From RUG14219 sp045538535 (GTDB lineage: Bacteria > Cyanobacteriota > Vampirovibrionia > Gastranaerophilales > Gastranaerophilaceae): a stretch of DNA of 12,853 bases. The notes under the pieces are model-generated. The model did no database searches. It worked only from the letters and a program-made list of their open reading frames with translations, and was not told the origin of the DNA. The first letter of the stretch is position 1. Each line of letters starts with the position of its first letter. Shown in pieces: positions 7,090 to 12,853 of this stretch. The position numbers were made by a program, and so were the translations under genes. The stretch is taken from positions 1 to 12,853 of the forward strand of contig JAZSRN010000046.1 of NCBI GenBank assembly GCA_045538535.1, read 5' to 3'.

Positions 7090-8362
7090 CCAAGCCTTCC
7101 CCCATTGAAAAGCAACTCGCTTGCACTCTTAATGCACCTTGAGCCATAAAGTCCGCAGAAAGACATCTTCCCGCAACATATAAATTATCAATATCCGCAG
7201 ATATAAGGCTTTCTATAGGTAACTGATATTCCCCAACTTTATCTAATGTTGAAGCCTCTTTATTGCTTGAATGTACATCTATCGGGTAATTAGAGATAAC
7301 AACAGGATTTGCAAATTTCTTACCGGATTTTAAATCGTTTATTGTGTAAATATATTTGCCTTTAATTCTACGGGAAACGCGTATTCCGAGCATATCAGCA
7401 ATATTGGAAATATAGGCATCTTTGAAGCCCGGGAAATAAATTTTGCAAAACTCTGATAATCTTAATATTGACGAACGGGCTGATACTAAAGCTTTTGAGG
7501 TATCTTCGATGTTTAAAGGGTCAATATTATAAGCTATTCGAGGGCAGTTAAATGCAATAGTATCTGGCATTCCGGCTACAGTAAAGATTTGGAAATAATT
7601 TCGGTCTGTATCTTCTAAAATACCTTTGTTTACGGCATCGTCAAAAAGAGGTGCAAGAGCCCATTTCTTGTTGTTATCCCAAGTATATGCACTAGATAAA
7701 TGTGTATATCCATTTATGTATTCGACAGTAGTTACATTTCTGTCTTTATCAAAATCAATGAGCCAATTCGCAAATTCAGTAATATTAATTCCTGACATCA
7801 TAAATCGCAAGCTGACCGGCTGAAATTCTTTATTATTTTCCAAAAAATTGCAACCACAAACTTTTCCGATTTCGCAATTTCCGGTTGCATCAATTATATA
7901 TCTCGCTCCGATATATACCGATAATCTATCTTGAGCACTTTGTATCGGTTCGATATATGCCGATAATGTTTTGAGAGGGATTTCTATACCAATAATTACC
8001 CTATCTGATTTCACTATTTTTATATTAGAAACACCTAAAAGCGTCTCAACACCGACGTTTGACATCATTTTATCTAATATTATTTTAGTAAGTTCCGGAT
8101 TAAACCAACCGGAATTGTCTTGATAAGTTATCTGGCCATTAACTGCTTGCATCTCCGCTACAAATTCATTATAAAAATCAGTATTGATTTGGTTCTCGCC
8201 GGATTTCATGACCGGAACAACAAGCCCGGAAGTTATCGTGCCACCAAGATGAATATTCTTTTCTATTAATAGTGTTTGTAACCCTAATTTTGCACAAGTA
8301 TAAGCGGCTGCACATCCGGCAGTCCCACCACCTACAACTATAACATCGTAATTCGTTTTCAT
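7064..8362 (-). CDS. FAD-dependent oxidoreductase (FAD_oxidored family)
   Basis: Flavoprotein of 432 aa. The N-terminus has the dinucleotide fold YDVIVVGGGTAGCAAA (GGGTAG at 11-16) with the ribose-binding E34 of LLIEK, then LGGTITSG. DATGN at 158-162 is the second FAD contact. The C-terminal NLYVAGRCLSADFMAQGALR (393-412), followed by VQASCFSMGEG, closes the FAD site and is typical of the PF12831 group. These proteins are widespread but their substrates are mostly unknown. No signal peptide or membrane helix is seen, so it is probably cytoplasmic. It lies 48 nt downstream of the pilin-like gene on the same strand, but that gap holds a complete promoter ending 6 nt before the ATG, so it is probably transcribed separately as a leaderless mRNA. 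Its 3' end overlaps the convergent flavoprotein gene by 26 bp. Confidence 0.88.
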   Translation of the reverse strand: MKTNYDVIVVGGGTAGCAAAYTCAKLGLQTLLIEKNIHLGGTITSGLVVPVMKSGENQINTDFYNEFVAEMQAVNGQITYQDNSGWFNPELTKIILDKMMSNVGVETLLGVSNIKIVKSDRVIIGIEIPLKTLSAYIEPIQSAQDRLSVYIGARYIIDATGNCEIGKVCGCNFLENNKEFQPVSLRFMMSGINITEFANWLIDFDKDRNVTTVEYINGYTHLSSAYTWDNNKKWALAPLFDDAVNKGILEDTDRNYFQIFTVAGMPDTIAFNCPRIAYNIDPLNIEDTSKALVSARSSILRLSEFCKIYFPGFKDAYISNIADMLGIRVSRRIKGKYIYTINDLKSGKKFANPVVISNYPIDVHSSNKEASTLDKVGEYQLPIESLISADIDNLYVAGRCLSADFMAQGALRVQASCFSMGEGLAKYLYSLN

Positions 8363-8368
8363 GAGATT

Positions 8369-8397
8369 ATTATAAAGCTATCACAGAATCAACGCAA
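8369..8397 (-). promoter_or_regulatory. Promoter of the FAD oxidoreductase gene (leaderless)
   Basis: On the minus strand TTGCGT (8392-8397), 17 bp, TATAAT (8369-8374), then six bases to ATG at 8362. The predicted start point is at about the first base of the ATG, and no Shine-Dalgarno exists between box and start. The whole 48-bp gap after the pilin-like gene is occupied by this promoter. Confidence 0.6.
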
Positions 8398-8410
8398 GTG
8401 CTTAATAAAA

Positions 8411-9145
8411 TTACCACGGATAATCATCTTTTATTTCCCAACCATCGTGCATAATCAATGCCATGCACCAATATCCGGTACGTGCTCTATTACAAGACTG
8501 ACCCCTACTACCGGTTACGACAGTTCTGCTATAGTTACCATAAGACCAATCACCTTCGTTGACCGGAGTTCCTAGTCCACCAAAAGGTTGCAAACCATAT
8601 TGCGGGGTGAAGAATAAAATAAATGTATCTTTACCACACTGATTAGGTTTTTGCAAACCGTTTACATCTATCGCAATCCACATTCCTCCAGCTTTATTAA
8701 AAGTCATCAAAACTCCATCAGGTAAAAGGATATGGTGTGCCGCACTATTATTAGGGTTATATGTTGTGCCTGACCATTTCTGACCATTTAAGAGGGTTCT
8801 TGGAGAGACAACATCTAATTCTGATGGAGAAAGTTCTTTTGTATAAACTATATATTTCTTCAAATATATATTAAAAAATGTCTTTGCATGGATATTATCC
8901 AAAGTCCAAGTATCTTTCATGCCATTTTCAACTTCTGACATTTGTATTGCTTGAGAAACTACACTATAAGCTTTTTTTAACCTAGTAACAGTTTGTTTTT
9001 TTTGATAACTTGCAATTAAATTGGGTAGTGTCAACGCCGCCACAACCCCTACGATTGCTAAAGTTATAAGTACTTCTGCTAGAGTAAAGGCTAAGGTACT
9101 CTTTATTTTGCATGATTGTTTTGTTTGCATATTTTTAATAATCAT
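8411..9145 (-). CDS. Type IV pilin / type II secretion pseudopilin-like protein
   Basis: Protein of 244 aa with a class III prepilin leader: 19 mostly polar, basic residues ending LA, then FTLAEVLITLAIVGVVAALTLP at 20-41. Cleavage by prepilin peptidase is expected between A19 and F20, leaving mature Glu5 (E24) for filament assembly. The globular domain contains MWIAIDVNG (155-163), C170-GKDTF and LQPFGG (185-190), a Cys pair C218/C227, and ends GWEIKDDYPW. The same C-terminal pattern occurs in the two exported proteins at 959-1732 and 1745-3004. With Ala at -1 and this tail it resembles the many pilin-like proteins of Gastranaerophilales genomes. GGAG lies 10 nt before ATG 9145. No pilus assembly gene is adjacent. 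A consensus promoter lies about 70 bp upstream. Confidence 0.88.
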   Translation of the reverse strand: MIIKNMQTKQSCKIKSTLAFTLAEVLITLAIVGVVAALTLPNLIASYQKKQTVTRLKKAYSVVSQAIQMSEVENGMKDTWTLDNIHAKTFFNIYLKKYIVYTKELSPSELDVVSPRTLLNGQKWSGTTYNPNNSAAHHILLPDGVLMTFNKAGGMWIAIDVNGLQKPNQCGKDTFILFFTPQYGLQPFGGLGTPVNEGDWSYGNYSRTVVTGSRGQSCNRARTGYWCMALIMHDGWEIKDDYPW

Positions 9146-9181
9146 ATTCTCAAGTCTCCATTAAGTTATGTTTCGATAAAA

Positions 9182-9217
9182 TTGTAATTTATATCTATAA
9201 ATAGATTATATCTACAA
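9182..9217. promoter_or_regulatory. Imperfect 16-bp inverted repeat at the pilin-like gene's start point (possible operator)
   Basis: The arms 9182-9197 and 9202-9217 flank TAAA. Both ends match perfectly (outer TTGTA/TACAA, inner ATCTA/TAGAT), 11 of 16 positions in all. The dyad covers the predicted start point (about 9213) and early leader of the pilin-like gene, where a repressor site or 5' hairpin could act. It is AT-only in large part, so chance cannot be excluded. Confidence 0.35.
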
Positions 9218-9219
9218 TT

Positions 9220-9248
9220 ATTATACCCATATTTCAATTAATTGTCAA
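9220..9248 (-). promoter_or_regulatory. Consensus promoter of the pilin-like gene
   Basis: On the minus strand TTGACA (9243-9248), exactly 17 bp, TATAAT (9220-9225). Both boxes match the sigma-70 consensus at all six positions. The start point would be near 9213, giving a leader of about 68 nt. The -35 shares five bases with the -35 of the opposing promoter. Confidence 0.75.
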
Positions 9249-9270
9249 TATAAACAATAATTTGTAAAAT
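9242..9270 (+). promoter_or_regulatory. Promoter of the small HTH-like gene, sharing its -35 with the pilin promoter
   Basis: TTGTCA (9242-9247), 17 bp, TAAAAT (9265-9270). The start point would be near 9277, so the AAGGAGA at 9276-9282 lies at the very 5' end of the message. The -35 uses nearly the same base pairs as the pilin-like gene's -35 on the other strand. Confidence 0.55.
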
Positions 9271-9286
9271 CTTACAAGGAGACATT

Positions 9287-9508
9287 ATGACAGCAAGAGA
9301 ATTTGTAAAGATTTTATTGGCAAAAGAATGCATGACATTAAAAGAATTAGCTCGCATTGCAACCGAAAATAGTAATAAAAAATATACCCTTGACGGTTTA
9401 TCTCATAAAATGCGATTGGGAACTCTTAGATTTGAAGATGTTGAACTTTTTGCCGAACTTCTAGGATATGAAATCGAGTTAAAAAAAGTCGAAAAAGATT
9501 TAGTTTAA
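9287..9508 (+). CDS. Small helix-turn-helix-like protein (DUF6471/Cro-like)
   Basis: Protein of 73 aa with a strong ribosome site, AAGGAGA four bases before the ATG. Helices can be traced as AREFVKILLAKECM, then TLKELARIATENS (first HTH helix), YTLDGLSHKMRLGTL (recognition helix and turn, basic), and FEDVELFAELLGYEIELKK. The order LL..g.tl.eLa....tl.glshK.r.GtL.fed...fa..LGye matches small one-domain Cro/XRE-like and DUF6471 proteins, most of them uncharacterised. DNA binding is likely but not shown. It is divergent from the pilin-like gene with overlapping promoters, so it is a natural candidate to regulate that gene and itself. It faces the methyltransferase gene across a 68-bp gap that carries a palindromic repeat. 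Confidence 0.7.
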   Translation: MTAREFVKILLAKECMTLKELARIATENSNKKYTLDGLSHKMRLGTLRFEDVELFAELLGYEIELKKVEKDLV

Positions 9509-9534
9509 TTTGTAATTTTTTATAAACAAGACAG

Positions 9535-9565
9535 TGTATCGTAACGATACATACCGATAATATTA
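9535..9565 (-). repeat. Palindromic repeat, copy 3 (intergenic, just past the methyltransferase stop)
   Basis: On the minus strand 9565-9546 gives the same 20 bases (AATATTATCGGTATGTATCG) found on the plus strand at 10576-10595, followed after two differing bases by a shared ACGATA. TGTATCGT-A-ACGATACA at 9535-9551 is a perfect dyad. It is inverted relative to copies 1 and 2 and starts 12 bp past the methyltransferase stop codon. Confidence 0.75.
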
Positions 9566-9576
9566 CCCCGAATTTT

Positions 9577-10896
9577 TTAATAACCTTTATATTCTTTTAT
9601 GTATTTTGAACTTGATACTAAATCTGAATTTTCCACCTCTTTTTTATGAGCCTCGATTATAGCCTCATTAAGGCCGTTTAAATTTTTGTCACGATAAAAT
9701 ATACCCGCGCGGGTTTTTAGGAGGCCTAAATCGTATTCTGAGAGTTCATTTTTTATGCGTGTTTTATTTTTTGCAAAAATTGTACCAATACATTTTCCAT
9801 TTTCTTGCGAAATATTTTTTCCTACATAAAATCCCGCAGATAAAAATGCGTGTCTTATATTTGCAGCAGAAGAATAAGTTAAAATTATTCCGTCATCATC
9901 TAAATGCTCATATAAAAGTTTTGCAAATTCGAACGTCCAAAGTGCAGGGCACTTTGTTGGTGTAAATGCATCTAAAAAGATCAAATTGTATGTATTTTTA
10001 TCGTTCAATAAAACTTGTCTCGCGTCGTTGAAATTAAACTGAATATCTAAATCTACGTTTTTAAAGGCTCTAGCAGCCATTTTATACCGTATAGAAATAT
10101 ACCTATAATATATATTATGTAAGAAGGCCCTTGAACTCCTCTTGTACCTCTTACTATACCTAAATTTTTGAAAGTGGGCGTAAAAACGCCTCATAAATGG
10201 GTCAAAAAATGGACGATTTTTTCTTTCGGCTAAAATTTTATTTACACGTTTATTTTCAAAAAATAATGGTGCATTTTCTATTAATTTTTCGAATAAAATA
10301 ATATTTATAAAATTTTTTAGTGAAAATTTCCTATTTATTTTTTTTGATAACAAATCTTTAATTTTTTTATTATCAAAATCCATCTGTCCGGTTTTATTTG
10401 AAATTTTGAATAAAGGAGATAAATATACTAAACTTTCGTCTATATCAATTGCATTTATAAAAATTTTTGTTTTATTAGCATTTTGTGTTAATTTGATATC
10501 AGAATTTTTATCGGTATGTATCGCTCCGCTATATAGTCGATACTTTGGATTGAAAAATTGCCTAAGCTCTTTTAAAATATTATCGGTATGTATCGGAACG
10601 ATATACCATAATACATCGAGAAATTTTTCGGAAAATTTTTTATTTTTATTTTTATAAATTTTTTCAAAATAAAAATTCAAAAAACTTTTTGAATTATATC
10701 CAATTCCATAACAGATGTCTAAAACTTTTATTTCATTATTTGATTTAAAGTATTCTTCAAGATTTGTAGGCAAAATAAATTTTTCATAAGCTTCAGTTAA
10801 CGCTCCGAATGTAGAATGATAGATATCATCATCCTGCGGTGAAAACAAGCCTACAGAACCATCATTTGTGAAGTATGGGTAAAAATCGTTATTCAT
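9577..10896 (-). CDS. MnmC-like (DUF752) tRNA methyltransferase domain protein with an inserted segment
   Basis: SAM-dependent methyltransferase of 439 aa resembling the C-terminal (MnmC2) half of MnmC, which methylates the wobble-uridine aminomethyl group of certain tRNAs; the FAD oxidase half is absent. Seen: DGSVGLFSPQDDDIYHSTFGALTEAYEKF at the start, SAM motif I LDICYGIGYNS at 59-69, second strand INAIDID at 147-153, LDIQFNFNDARQVL (283-296), LIFLDAFTPTKCPALW at 305-320, and LTYSSAANIRHAFLSAGF at 339-356. Between motif I and the second strand lie about 75 residues where 20-25 are usual; this stretch holds PIHTDN (101-106) and AIHTDK (125-130), both encoded by a palindromic repeat. I place the start at ATG 10896 because a TTGCCC-17-TATGAT promoter ends 7 nt before it; ATGs at 10908 and 10932 lie within or upstream of that promoter. 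Activity despite the insert is unproven. Confidence 0.78.
   Translation of the reverse strand: MNNDFYPYFTNDGSVGLFSPQDDDIYHSTFGALTEAYEKFILPTNLEEYFKSNNEIKVLDICYGIGYNSKSFLNFYFEKIYKNKNKKFSEKFLDVLWYIVPIHTDNILKELRQFFNPKYRLYSGAIHTDKNSDIKLTQNANKTKIFINAIDIDESLVYLSPLFKISNKTGQMDFDNKKIKDLLSKKINRKFSLKNFINIILFEKLIENAPLFFENKRVNKILAERKNRPFFDPFMRRFYAHFQKFRYSKRYKRSSRAFLHNIYYRYISIRYKMAARAFKNVDLDIQFNFNDARQVLLNDKNTYNLIFLDAFTPTKCPALWTFEFAKLLYEHLDDDGIILTYSSAANIRHAFLSAGFYVGKNISQENGKCIGTIFAKNKTRIKNELSEYDLGLLKTRAGIFYRDKNLNGLNEAIIEAHKKEVENSDLVSSSKYIKEYKGY
10508..10543 (+). repeat. Palindromic repeat, copy 1 (inside the methyltransferase gene)
   Basis: TTATCGGTATGTATCG at 10508-10523 is identical to copies 2 and 3. GTATCG at 10518-10523 can pair with CGATAC at 10538-10543 around a 14-nt loop. 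On the coding (minus) strand it encodes part of YSGAIHTDKN. Confidence 0.65.
10576..10613 (+). repeat. Palindromic repeat, copy 2 (inside the methyltransferase gene)
   Basis: AATATTATCGGTATGTATCG at 10576-10595 is followed by GA and ACGATATACC. TATCG-GAA-CGATA forms a hairpin that extends through GGTAT/ATACC with a two-base bulge. It lies 72 bp (24 codons) from copy 1, so both copies are read in the same frame; here the product is YIVPIHTDNI. Confidence 0.7.
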
Positions 10897-10903
10897 ACAA
10901 TAT

Positions 10904-10932
10904 ATCATACAAAAATGGCGGTAAATGGGCAA
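10904..10932 (-). promoter_or_regulatory. Promoter of the methyltransferase gene (leaderless)
   Basis: On the minus strand TTGCCC (10927-10932), exactly 17 bp, TATGAT (10904-10909), then seven bases to ATG 10896. No Shine-Dalgarno precedes that ATG. This decides the start codon against the two upstream in-frame ATGs. Confidence 0.55.
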
Positions 10933-10934
10933 GT

Positions 10935-10963
10935 TTGTAAAAATATTATGTTTTTGGTATATT
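10935..10963 (+). promoter_or_regulatory. Promoter of thrB
   Basis: TTGTAA (10935-10940), 17 bp, TATATT (10958-10963). The start point would be near 10970, giving a leader of about 17 nt that contains the GAGGA ribosome site at 10978-10982. Its -35 is two bases away from the -35 of the opposing methyltransferase promoter. Confidence 0.5.
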
Positions 10964-10986
10964 GATATAGAAATAGCGAGGAATAT

Positions 10987-11934
10987 ATGAAAATTAGCGT
11001 AAAAGTGCCGGCAACATCGGCAAATCTTGGCCCCGGATTCGATTGTTTGGGTGTTGCATTACCTTTATATAACACAATTACAATTGAAGAAACTGTTTTA
11101 CCCGGCACAGGTATAGAAATAAATGTAATGTCAGACAATACATCATTAGATGAACTTTCTTTAGAACATATACCTATGGATGAAAATAGTATTATATATA
11201 AAGCGATAGAACTTTTGTACAATTCTATCGGTCAAACACCAAGCGAATTAAAGATTACTGTGCAATCGCAAATCCCGATTACAAGAGGTTTAGGGAGCAG
11301 TGCATCTGTAATAGTTGGTGGGTTAATGGCTGCTAATGAACTTTTAGGACGTCCAGCAGATGAAATGGCTCTACTCTCTATTGCAACAGAAGTAGAAGGA
11401 CATCCGGATAATGTTACTCCCGCGATTGTTGGGGGACTCTGTATTTCAAGCCTAGAAGATGACGGAAGCATTGTTTATTCGAAATTAGACTGGCCACAAG
11501 AGTGGGTAATTACTGCTTGTATCCCGGATTTTGAGTTAGCTACTGATATTGCACGTTCAGTATTGCCAAAAGATGTTCCTATGCAAGATGCAGTATTTAA
11601 CATTAAGCGCATGGCAATGTTTGTTCAAGCAGTGAACAATAAAGATGAAAATTTAATGAAGTTAGCGCTGGATGATAAATTACATCAACCGTACAGAACA
11701 AAATTAGTAACTGGATTTGAAGAAATTAAAAATAATTTGAAACATCAAGAATCAGTTTTGGGTGTCGTACTTAGTGGTGCGGGGCCGACTATTCTTGTAA
11801 TATCAACAAAGTCGGAATTAGATAAAGTAAAATCAATAGTCAAAGAAACTTGGGATTCTATGAATATTCAGTCAGAAATATTAACTCTTCCTATTGAACA
11901 AACCGGAGCAATTGTTATTGATAATGACAATTAG
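10987..11934 (+). CDS. thrB: Homoserine kinase
   Basis: Cytoplasmic GHMP-family kinase of 315 aa that phosphorylates L-homoserine with ATP, the step before threonine synthase in threonine synthesis. Seen: VKVPATSANLGPGFDCLGVAL at the N-terminus, the ATP-binding P-IPITRGLGSSAS with GLGSSA at 101-106, EGHPDNVTPAIVGG at 137-150, LHQPYR at 232-237 and the C-terminal GHMP motif SGAGPT at 263-268. This combination is specific to ThrB within the GHMP kinases, and length matches the usual 300-320. GAGGA lies four bases before the ATG. No other threonine-pathway gene is adjacent: it is divergent from the methyltransferase gene and followed after 59 nt by a ferredoxin gene. Confidence 0.95.
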   Translation: MKISVKVPATSANLGPGFDCLGVALPLYNTITIEETVLPGTGIEINVMSDNTSLDELSLEHIPMDENSIIYKAIELLYNSIGQTPSELKITVQSQIPITRGLGSSASVIVGGLMAANELLGRPADEMALLSIATEVEGHPDNVTPAIVGGLCISSLEDDGSIVYSKLDWPQEWVITACIPDFELATDIARSVLPKDVPMQDAVFNIKRMAMFVQAVNNKDENLMKLALDDKLHQPYRTKLVTGFEEIKNNLKHQESVLGVVLSGAGPTILVISTKSELDKVKSIVKETWDSMNIQSEILTLPIEQTGAIVIDNDN

Positions 11935-11969
11935 CCGTTTTATCAATGTATAAATAATATATTAAGCAT

Positions 11970-11992
11970 AAACTCATCTAAAAGGTGAGTTT
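11970..11992 (+). promoter_or_regulatory. Hairpin that buries the ferredoxin ribosome binding site
   Basis: AAACTCATC (11970-11978) pairs with GGTGAGTTT (11984-11992), nine pairs with one G-U, around a TAAAA loop. The Shine-Dalgarno AAGGTG straddles the loop and the right arm. Followed by few T residues, it could be a weak thrB terminator, a translation brake on the ferredoxin, or both. Confidence 0.45.
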
Positions 11993-11993
11993 T

Positions 11994-12179
11994 ATGTTTA
12001 TAAAAATATATGACAAATGCGTAGGTTGTGGAGCTTGCGTGCAAATTTGCCCAGAAGTTTTTGATATAAACACTAATCAAGCTATTGTAAATCAATACAA
12101 AATTATAGGTAATGAGTCTGACTGTCTTGATGCAGTTATAATTTGCCCCGTTAATGCAATTGATTTATATGAAAACTAA
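11994..12179 (+). CDS. Single-cluster [4Fe-4S] ferredoxin
   Basis: Small electron carrier of 61 aa. C9-VG-C12-GA-C15 and C51-P are the expected ligands of one [4Fe-4S] cluster. C19 (in VQICPEVF) and C44 (in SDCLDAV) are where monocluster ferredoxins of the Desulfovibrio/Thermotoga type have a disulfide instead of a second cluster. The pattern C-CGAC-ICPEVF...C-A--CPVNAI matches that group rather than the two-cluster clostridial type. The start is ATG 11994 with AAGGTG 6 nt upstream; a GTG at 11985 in the same frame lies inside that ribosome site. A strong terminator follows directly. The redox partner is not shown by the neighbours. Confidence 0.9.
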   Translation: MFIKIYDKCVGCGACVQICPEVFDINTNQAIVNQYKIIGNESDCLDAVIICPVNAIDLYEN

Positions 12180-12203
12180 AAACTCCCTATTAAAGGGAGT
12201 TTT
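12179..12203. terminator. Bidirectional rho-independent terminator
   Basis: AAAACTCCC (12179-12187) and GGGAGTTTT (12195-12203) form a nine-pair stem around a seven-base loop. T runs follow on both strands, so it can end the ferredoxin message from the left and the coiled-coil gene's message from the right. Confidence 0.88.
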
Positions 12204-12213
12204 GTTAAATTTA

Positions 12214-12723
12214 TTAGCCGTTACCGGTGTAATCCGGAGTGAAGGACTTAGCACCTTCTTTTTCTTCTTTTTGTTTGGCTTCGTATTCGTTTTTAGCTAA
12301 TTGTAATTGTGAATCTAATGTTTCTTTTCTCAATGTAAGTTCATTTTCTAAATCTTTTAATGGCTCAATCATCATATTGCGTTGTTCTTCAATAGCCATC
12401 TGCATATATTCCATTGCCATTGATTGTTGCCATTGCATTTGCTGCATGTTTTGTTGATATAATTGATACGCTGCCATTTTAGATTCTTCGGTACTTCCAA
12501 GATTCATTTGATAGCCATCCCAAATTCCACGTTGCATACCCATCATTTGCATACGCGCCATCTGCTGCATACTTGATTGGCGTGCAGTAAGCATTTTTTC
12601 ATAATTGCCAATTTGACGTGTCGTCCGCATTAGCTGGCGACTGACATCATTCAGTTCGTGCTGTATCTGTAGATACTGCTTCTTGGCGATTATTTTTCCA
12701 TATGCTCCTGATAGGAAACCCAT
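12214..12723 (-). CDS. Met/Gln-rich coiled-coil protein of unknown function
   Basis: Protein of 169 aa with no signal peptide, no hydrophobic segment long enough for a membrane helix and no Cys. By my count it has 19 Met and 24 Gln, most of the Met between residues 44 and 118 (for example QQMARMQMMGMQ). Residues ~12-60 and ~110-155 have the charged/aliphatic spacing of long helices, probably a helical hairpin or coiled coil, and the tail GAKSFTPDYTGNG looks flexible. AGAGGA lies about 10 nt before ATG 12723 and TATAAT (minus strand, 12754-12759) about 30 nt further up, without a good -35. It stands alone, ending at the bidirectional terminator. I do not recognise the family; scaffold or secretion-related proteins often look like this, but that is speculation. 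Confidence 0.8.
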   Translation of the reverse strand: MGFLSGAYGKIIAKKQYLQIQHELNDVSRQLMRTTRQIGNYEKMLTARQSSMQQMARMQMMGMQRGIWDGYQMNLGSTEESKMAAYQLYQQNMQQMQWQQSMAMEYMQMAIEEQRNMMIEPLKDLENELTLRKETLDSQLQLAKNEYEAKQKEEKEGAKSFTPDYTGNG

Positions 12724-12853
12724 GTCCGTCGTGTCCTCTTGTTAGTCCTCGTAATTATATAAAGTTTTTTTTATATAATATAATATTTACAAAACTTAAT
12801 ATTTGTTTTTAATATTAATCATTTATAGGATTGCATTTTGCCATTTAGCGTTG
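12724..12853. other. Upstream region of the coiled-coil gene, right edge
   Basis: Very AT-rich. It holds the minus-strand -10 TATAAT at 12754-12759 and an AT-only inverted repeat (TTAATATT at 12796-12803, AATATTAA at 12811-12818). All three minus-strand frames are open only over the last ~30 bases, so a gene end could lie at the edge, but nothing identifies it. Confidence 0.35.

Noticed and set aside
9535..9551. TGTATCGT-A-ACGATACA as a terminator for the HTH-like or methyltransferase gene
   Set aside because: No T run follows on the plus strand and only a broken one on the minus strand; it is better explained as part of the repeat family.
10177..10190. GGCGT-AAAA-ACGCC hairpin
   Set aside because: Short stem inside the methyltransferase coding sequence with no T run; no second copy seen.
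10905..11222. Minus-strand frame of 105 codons opposite thrB
   Set aside because: Antisense to the well-supported thrB start and crosses the promoters of both divergent genes.
12796..12818. AT-only inverted repeat as a terminator
   Set aside because: The stem has no G-C pair and no clear T run; such dyads are common in sequence this AT-rich.

Overview
The window is AT-rich and densely coded. It reads like a chromosome segment of a non-photosynthetic, fermentative bacterium of the Gastranaerophilales/Melainabacteria type. The main reason is the type IV pilin-like protein (minus strand, 8411-9145): its processing site is A|FTLAE followed by LITLAIVGVVAALTLP, and its C-terminal domain carries IDVNG...GKDTF...PFG and ends GWEIKDDYPW, a style I associate with that group. 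Low GC and the gene mix fit, but the lineage is an inference.

Layout. Left edge: the first 24 codons of a minus-strand gene. Positions 271-4487 (minus) look like one operon: a phosphomannomutase/phosphoglucomutase, then three exported proteins of unknown role. The first of these (419 aa) joins a pilin-like C-terminal domain to a DUF1566/C-type-lectin-like domain. The next two carry the same two domains as separate proteins, so the set is a fused and a split version side by side. Divergent from the mutase is a sugar-type ABC permease without its partners. A tiny acidic ORF and a CoA-disulfide reductase/NADH oxidase-like flavoprotein follow; the latter overlaps tail-to-tail with a second FAD oxidoreductase (minus). 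Next come the pilin-like gene (minus) and a small HTH-like gene (plus), divergent from one shared promoter region. An MnmC-type tRNA methyltransferase (minus) is divergent from homoserine kinase thrB (plus), which is followed by a single-cluster ferredoxin. A bidirectional terminator separates that from a Met/Gln-rich coiled-coil protein (minus). The last ~130 bases hold its leader and no identifiable gene.

Three signals stand out. (1) A short palindromic repeat occurs twice in frame inside the methyltransferase gene, in what looks like an inserted segment, and once in inverted orientation just past its stop codon, like Rickettsia palindromic elements. (2) Four genes have a -10 box 6-7 nt before the ATG and no Shine-Dalgarno, implying leaderless mRNAs; two of them also have a -35 at exactly 17 bp. 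(3) All three divergent gene pairs have overlapping or abutting promoter cores. No rRNA, tRNA, CRISPR array, insertion sequence or phage gene was found.
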